Made by a program: the position numbers and the translations under genes
Source: JBBIRM01 sp037441765
Lineage (GTDB): Bacteria; Desulfobacterota; BSN033; UBA1163
Length of the DNA stretch: 8,083 nucleotides
Direction of reading: 5' to 3'
Assembly: GCA_037441765.1 (NCBI GenBank)
Contig: JBBIRM010000131.1
Coordinates: 1-8,083 of the forward strand
Shown here: one piece after another, positions 5,628 to 8,083 of the stretch
Layout of the letters: every line of letters starts with the position of its first letter
How positions within the stretch are numbered: position 1 is the first letter of the stretch
The notes under the pieces: model-generated
What the model saw: only the letters and a program-made list of their open reading frames with translations
Database searches by the model: none
What the model was told of the DNA's origin: nothing

Positions 5628-6350
5628 ATGGCCTATCAAAAATTTTGTTACTGGATAGATCGAGAAGACCTCGAGAGGATCCAAAAAAATTGTGTTCAGA
5701 AGGGGATAGAACTACAAGATGAAACCAGAATTCCCTGCCGAGTACTGAGAACCTCACGAGAGGTTTCTTACTTAAGCCCTTCGGCCTGGTATAGTTTTTG
5801 TAAAAGGAGGACTTCATGGTATTGGAAATCTGAAAAGGCAGGAAAGACCCTCATTGCCAGTAATCAATCTTTAGATCATCTGGATATTGGAAATCCAATA
5901 ATCATTGCAGAATCAAATTTCAAACCTGATCAACTTCCGGCATTTCAAGAGAATCTCAAACTTATTCAGTCAAAAAAATACCAAGATCAAAAACCCTCTG
6001 CTTGGGAAGAGGTAGAGCCCATAGAGATTGAATTTTATCAAACGTGGTTTGAACGTCACCTTCCAAATGAAACCTTTGATTTCGATAAAATCTTTGTCAA
6101 CCATTGTGCCAATCATGCTAATTTCATTGATCCAAAATTTTTTATAACCCTCAATGGGGTAATTGTCCCATATTCTATTTCGGACAGCGTGCATGTATGC
6201 TCATCCTGTATGGAATTTTTTAATATCCTTGGAGCAGAATGGCCAATTAAATATGTCGTTCCTTGTATTGGTGCTGTTTTATTTGCCCGTCTCCCCGTGA
6301 ATCAGTATTTAGAGGTTAAATTTCTTGACGCCTCCCAATTGAAGAGATAA
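5628..6350 (+). CDS. Uncharacterised protein with CxxC and His/Cys clusters
   Basis: I do not recognise this 240-residue protein. It is probably cytoplasmic: there is no signal peptide and no clear membrane segment. The N-terminal third is rich in aromatic and charged residues with scattered Cys (7, 22, 37, 58). The C-terminal half has potential metal ligands: NHCANHANF (158-166, with H159, C160 and H163), then VCSSCMEFFNILG (190-202, CxxC at 191-194) and VVPCIGAVLFARLPVNQYLEV (210-230, C213). The latter block is compact and looks conserved, and could form a metal- or Fe-S-binding site (inference). ATG 5628 is preferred over the in-frame TTG at 5613 because GGAGG (5617-5621) lies 6 nt upstream. 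It is followed after 2 nt by the next gene, so the two are probably cotranscribed. Confidence 0.7.
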   Translation: MAYQKFCYWIDREDLERIQKNCVQKGIELQDETRIPCRVLRTSREVSYLSPSAWYSFCKRRTSWYWKSEKAGKTLIASNQSLDHLDIGNPIIIAESNFKPDQLPAFQENLKLIQSKKYQDQKPSAWEEVEPIEIEFYQTWFERHLPNETFDFDKIFVNHCANHANFIDPKFFITLNGVIVPYSISDSVHVCSSCMEFFNILGAEWPIKYVVPCIGAVLFARLPVNQYLEVKFLDASQLKR

Positions 6351-6352
6351 AT

Positions 6353-6628
6353 ATGAGGCCTATCGAAATTAAACCAACTCTATCATCTTGTATAGAAACC
6401 CTCTCGAAGATAGAGTATGAAAAAACGCTTAACCTACTTCTCAAAAAGGGGCTTGCGGATGAAGAACTTGGTGAAAGGCTTGAGGTGTTAAGGATTTTTC
6501 TGGAATCGACAGATTTTGGTCACCTTCGAAGCCAGTATGAAGAATATCTTTCGGATGGAAAAGAAGTCACATTTCTCATCCATTATGAGATGGAGAAAGT
6601 TGTTTATAAAATGATCGTTAATGAATAG
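6353..6628 (+). CDS. Small uncharacterised protein (91 aa), coupled to the preceding gene
   Basis: No family is recognised. The acidic protein appears helical over residues 12-60 (IETLSKIEYEKTLNLLLKKG, then GERLEVLRIFLEST). The last part, GHLRSQYEEYLSDGKEVTF followed by IHYEMEKVVYKMIVN, ends in a short strand-like segment. It has a single Cys (C13), no Cys pairs, no signal peptide and no membrane segment. The start ATG is 2 nt after the TAA of the 240-aa gene, and the ribosome site is a weak AAGAGA at the end of that gene, so translation by coupling is likely. It resembles a small partner subunit for the upstream protein (inference from spacing only). Confidence 0.6.
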   Translation: MRPIEIKPTLSSCIETLSKIEYEKTLNLLLKKGLADEELGERLEVLRIFLESTDFGHLRSQYEEYLSDGKEVTFLIHYEMEKVVYKMIVNE

Positions 6629-6677
6629 GCCACTATAATAAAAATGTCTAAAGAAAAATTTTTAAGGGAGGTTTTAA

Positions 6678-6920
6678 ATGCCAATCTATGAATATCGCTG
6701 TAACCAATGTGGTGCCATTTCAGAGTTTTTGGTGGGAGTGGGTTCAAAAGGAGAGGCCTTAACCTGTAAACGATGCGGAAGTTCACAATTGGAAAAAATG
6801 CTTTCCGTCGCTCATTCCCTAAAAAGTGAGAAGAGATTACCCGGGCATACATGTTGTGGAAGGGAGGAACGTTGTTCAACACCTCCCTGTTCTACCGGAG
6901 GTAACTGCAGAAGGGATTGA
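6678..6920 (+). CDS. FmdB-family zinc-ribbon protein with Cys-rich tail (first copy)
   Basis: The 80-residue protein begins MPIYEYRCNQCG, the signature of FmdB-type regulators/zinc ribbons, with knuckles C8xxC11 and C30xxC33 forming a single Zn site. The short hydrophilic linker (36-55) ends in a Cys-rich tail: HTCCGREERC (57-66) and PPCSTGGNCRR (69-79), with Cys at 59, 60, 66, 71 and 77. Such tails are common in anaerobe FmdB copies and could bind a second metal. FmdB was named from the formamidase operon of Methylophilus; a general function as a DNA-binding or protein-binding ribbon is not proven. The ribosome site AAGGGAGG lies before ATG 6678 at a normal distance. It is 49 nt after the previous gene. 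A second copy follows at 7238. Confidence 0.87.
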   Translation: MPIYEYRCNQCGAISEFLVGVGSKGEALTCKRCGSSQLEKMLSVAHSLKSEKRLPGHTCCGREERCSTPPCSTGGNCRRD

Positions 6921-6937
6921 GGTCTCGGGACGTTATT

Positions 6938-7237
6938 ATGGAAGAATATAAGATTCGCTATAAGAATTCTAAATTTTCTAACGAAAAAATTGAACTGGAT
7001 GGAAAGTCCTATATTCGCTGTGAATTCGAAAATTGCATCATCGTCCTTGAAAGGGGGGAAACCGAAATTTCTGGATGCACTTTTAAAAATTGCAAACTTT
7101 TGCTTAGAGGGAACGCCTACACCGTCGGAAAGATTATTAAACTCTTTACAGGTAAGAGTCCTTTGAAAGTACTTGATATGGGAGAGTCCTTGTTTGAAAA
7201 AGATCTTTCCCATAGTAGAAAGGGGGAATTACTGTAA
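6938..7237 (+). CDS. Small protein with a repeated C-x-F-x-N-C motif (beta-helix/pentapeptide-like)
   Basis: The 99-residue protein has ELDGKSYIRCEFENCIIVL (19-37) followed by GETEISGCTFKNCKLLLRG (40-58). The pair CEFENC (28-33) and CTFKNC (47-52), 19 residues apart, gives two turns like those of short right-handed beta-helix proteins. The family pattern of 'DGKxFxxCxFENCxLV' followed by 'F/L..A' is frequent in uncharacterised bacterial and phage proteins. The C-terminal 40 residues (GKIIKLFTGKSPLKVLDMGE and beyond) are mixed. ATG 6938 is preferred over the TTG at 6917, which lies inside the FmdB stop region. The ribosome site is weak (CGGGA). It is bracketed by the two FmdB-type genes and its stop codon is directly followed by the ATG of the second, consistent with one transcript. 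Function unknown. Confidence 0.65.
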   Translation: MEEYKIRYKNSKFSNEKIELDGKSYIRCEFENCIIVLERGETEISGCTFKNCKLLLRGNAYTVGKIIKLFTGKSPLKVLDMGESLFEKDLSHSRKGELL

Positions 7238-7423
7238 ATGCCAATCTATGAGTATGAATGCAGAAAGTGTAAAGAGAGATTCGAAGTGTTACAAAAGATG
7301 AACGATGACAACAGTGATCTTCAGTGTCCAAAATGTCAAACTGATAAACCGCAAAGGGTTTTGTCCCTTTTTAGTTCGGGCCCTGGCAAATCTTCTGAAG
7401 GATGTTCAACTGGATCGACCTGA
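7238..7423 (+). CDS. FmdB-family zinc-ribbon protein (second, shorter copy)
   Basis: The 61-residue protein starts MPIYEYECRKC and has the same knuckles as the copy at 6678: C8xxC11 and C30xxC33 (CPKC). Between them is the usual FEVLQKMNDDN region. The tail is shorter and ends SSEGCSTGST with one Cys, so the extra Cys cluster of the first copy is lacking. Gene order is TAA then ATG with no gap, and an AAGGGGG stretch about 11 nt upstream lies in the end of the preceding gene, so coupling is likely. The first 20 nt are almost the same as those of the other copy, which is expected from the shared MPIYEY opening but fits a duplication. Role as for FmdB proteins: metal-binding ribbon of unproven function. 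Confidence 0.85.
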   Translation: MPIYEYECRKCKERFEVLQKMNDDNSDLQCPKCQTDKPQRVLSLFSSGPGKSSEGCSTGST

Positions 7424-7466
7424 GCAATCAATTGAGAGGTCGTGTACCTTTCGAGGGAGTTTAAGA

Positions 7467-7562
7467 GTGCTTCAAAAAGATTATTATCAAGTGTTGGGCC
7501 TCAATCGAAACGCATCAGAGGATGAGATTAAAAAGGCTTATAGAAAATTGGCCATGTTTTAA
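7467..7562 (+). pseudogene. Truncated DnaJ J-domain, stops before HPD
   Basis: From a GTG at 7467, with AGGGAG (7454-7459) 7 nt upstream, the frame reads LQKDYYQVLGL (2-12), then a J-domain helix I and the start of helix II (SEDEIKKAYRKLAM, 17-30), and stops at TAA 7560-7562. A working J-domain needs the HPD motif, expected a few residues later (KYHPD), and a further helix III. Neither is found in the following sequence in any + frame. This is the 5' end of a DnaJ-like gene whose remainder was deleted or replaced. The intact ribosome site means a 31-residue peptide could be made, but it could not stimulate Hsp70 in the usual way. It lies 43 nt after the second FmdB gene. Confidence 0.75.
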
Positions 7563-7626
7563 CAAAAGGGAAAAGGCTACTTTTTTATATGAATTTTCGA
7601 TTTTGTTCATTAAAAGAGGGGACAAA

Positions 7627-7974
7627 ATGGAACTCGATCTCTTCATGGGAGAACAATCACTTATTTTCAATGTAAAAGAGAAAGGACTGGTGGTAGCCTC
7701 TGCCTGCGCTCATGCAGGAATTGTCAATACAGTAAAACATGCTCAAAAAATTACTGGAATTGATAAAGTCCATGCCGTGATAGGAGGATTTCATTTGATC
7801 GGAGCTCCGATTACAAAGATTCAAAATACTATTGCAGACATTAAGGTGATTAATCCCGACTATATTATCCCTGGACACTGTGCAGGATGGGAGGCTATAA
7901 CCGGTTTCGAACGTGAGATGCCCAAACAATTTGTTCTTAACATGGCAGGAACCAGGTACGTCCTTACAGAATAG
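7627..7974 (+). pseudogene. C-terminal half of a COG1237-type metallo-beta-lactamase-fold hydrolase
   Basis: The 115-residue product matches the distal half of the MBL-fold family annotated as 7,8-dihydropterin-6-yl-methyl-4-(beta-D-ribofuranosyl)aminobenzene-5'-phosphate synthase. Matches are KGLVVASACAHAGIVNT (19-35), VIGGFHL (51-57) and PDYIIPGHCAGW (77-88). Likely metal or active-site His residues H29, H56 and H84 remain. The N-terminal half with the HxHxDH motif, needed for the dinuclear metal site, is missing, so catalysis is unlikely. A normal member is roughly twice as long. ATG 7627 has a ribosome site GAGGGG (7616-7621, spacer 5), so the half-protein may still be expressed. The frame is open upstream to 7522 across the junction with the J-domain fragment. 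A single deletion joining two genes explains both truncations (inference). It could alternatively be a natural short paralogue. Confidence 0.7.
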
Positions 7975-7982
7975 ATTTAGTT

Positions 7983-8021
7983 AAAGGGGAGGGTTGAGGG
8001 TTTACTCAACTCTCCCCCTTT
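7983..8021 (+). terminator. Strong terminator hairpin ending the gene cluster
   Basis: AAAGGGGAGGGTTGAG (7983-7998) pairs almost fully with CTCAACTCTCCCCCTTT (8005-8021), with a 6-nt loop (GGTTTA) and a small irregularity where the arms differ by one base. The 3' side ends in TTT-ATAATAATT, a modest T-rich tail. The 5' arm opens with AAA opposite TTT, so the element could work in both directions. It lies 9 nt after the stop of the metallo-beta-lactamase fragment, the natural end of the transcript. Confidence 0.8.
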
Positions 8022-8083
8022 ATAATAATTGGCTCATGACGGATTTTTGTGGTAATTGAAATGGGTGTATAAAAATGCATCGG
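8022..8083. other. Window end, nothing assignable
   Basis: AT-rich sequence after the terminator. A possible ATG lies at 8075, too near the edge to judge. No promoter motif is convincing. Confidence 0.5.

Noticed and set aside
6634..6639. Perfect TATAAT before the first FmdB gene
   Set aside because: No TTGACA-like box lies 16-18 nt upstream; the position matches only the TGATC area inside the preceding gene. AT-rich sequence makes such matches common.
7305..7466. Upstream extension of the J-domain fragment to 7305
   Set aside because: It would overlap the second FmdB gene out of frame; the GTG at 7467 has a clear ribosome site and begins right at the domain.

Overview
The window looks like chromosomal DNA of an anaerobic, moderately AT-rich bacterium. 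Desulfobacterota or a related deltaproteobacterial-type lineage is my best guess, inferred only from gene content: paired ferredoxin-bearing MinD ATPases, the YqeB selenium/molybdenum hydroxylase accessory protein, glycine-rich MPRG-type zinc-ribbon proteins and FmdB-type zinc ribbons. Every supported gene is on the + strand. The reading frames on the - strand look like shadows.

Layout. 1-261: remnant of a DUF5320-like coiled-coil tail, then two tandem hairpins just before a strong ribosome binding site. 262-492: glycine-rich zinc-ribbon protein. 538-2966: a tight run of four genes, namely a PaaI-type thioesterase, a DUF1858-like domain protein, YqeB and a radical SAM protein; the last three join through a 4-nt and an 8-nt overlap. 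2990-5448: two MinD-family ATPases, each with an inserted 2x[4Fe-4S] ferredoxin domain, flanking an IscU/NifU-type scaffold protein. 5449-5596: a non-coding nested inverted repeat of the widespread GTCATTC...GAATGAC kind. 5628-6628: two unrecognised proteins. 6678-7423: two FmdB-type zinc ribbons on either side of a small protein with a C-x-F-x-N-C repeat. 7467-7974: a J-domain start that stops before HPD, followed by the C-terminal half of a COG1237-type metallo-beta-lactamase-fold protein, which looks like a deletion scar. 7983-8021: a strong terminator hairpin. 8022-8083 holds nothing I can assign.

How the genes may work together (inference). The two ferredoxin-MinD ATPases resemble the pair in the orange-protein (ORP) locus of Desulfovibrio. 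Here they bracket an IscU-like scaffold that keeps its complete ligand set, and upstream sit a radical SAM enzyme, a Cys-rich zinc ribbon and YqeB. This reads as a metallocofactor or Fe-S assembly neighbourhood. No cysteine desulfurase, NifX/MTH1175-type protein or client metalloenzyme lies in the window, so the target is unknown. The window is more a variant of a known but poorly understood neighbourhood than a clearly new system.
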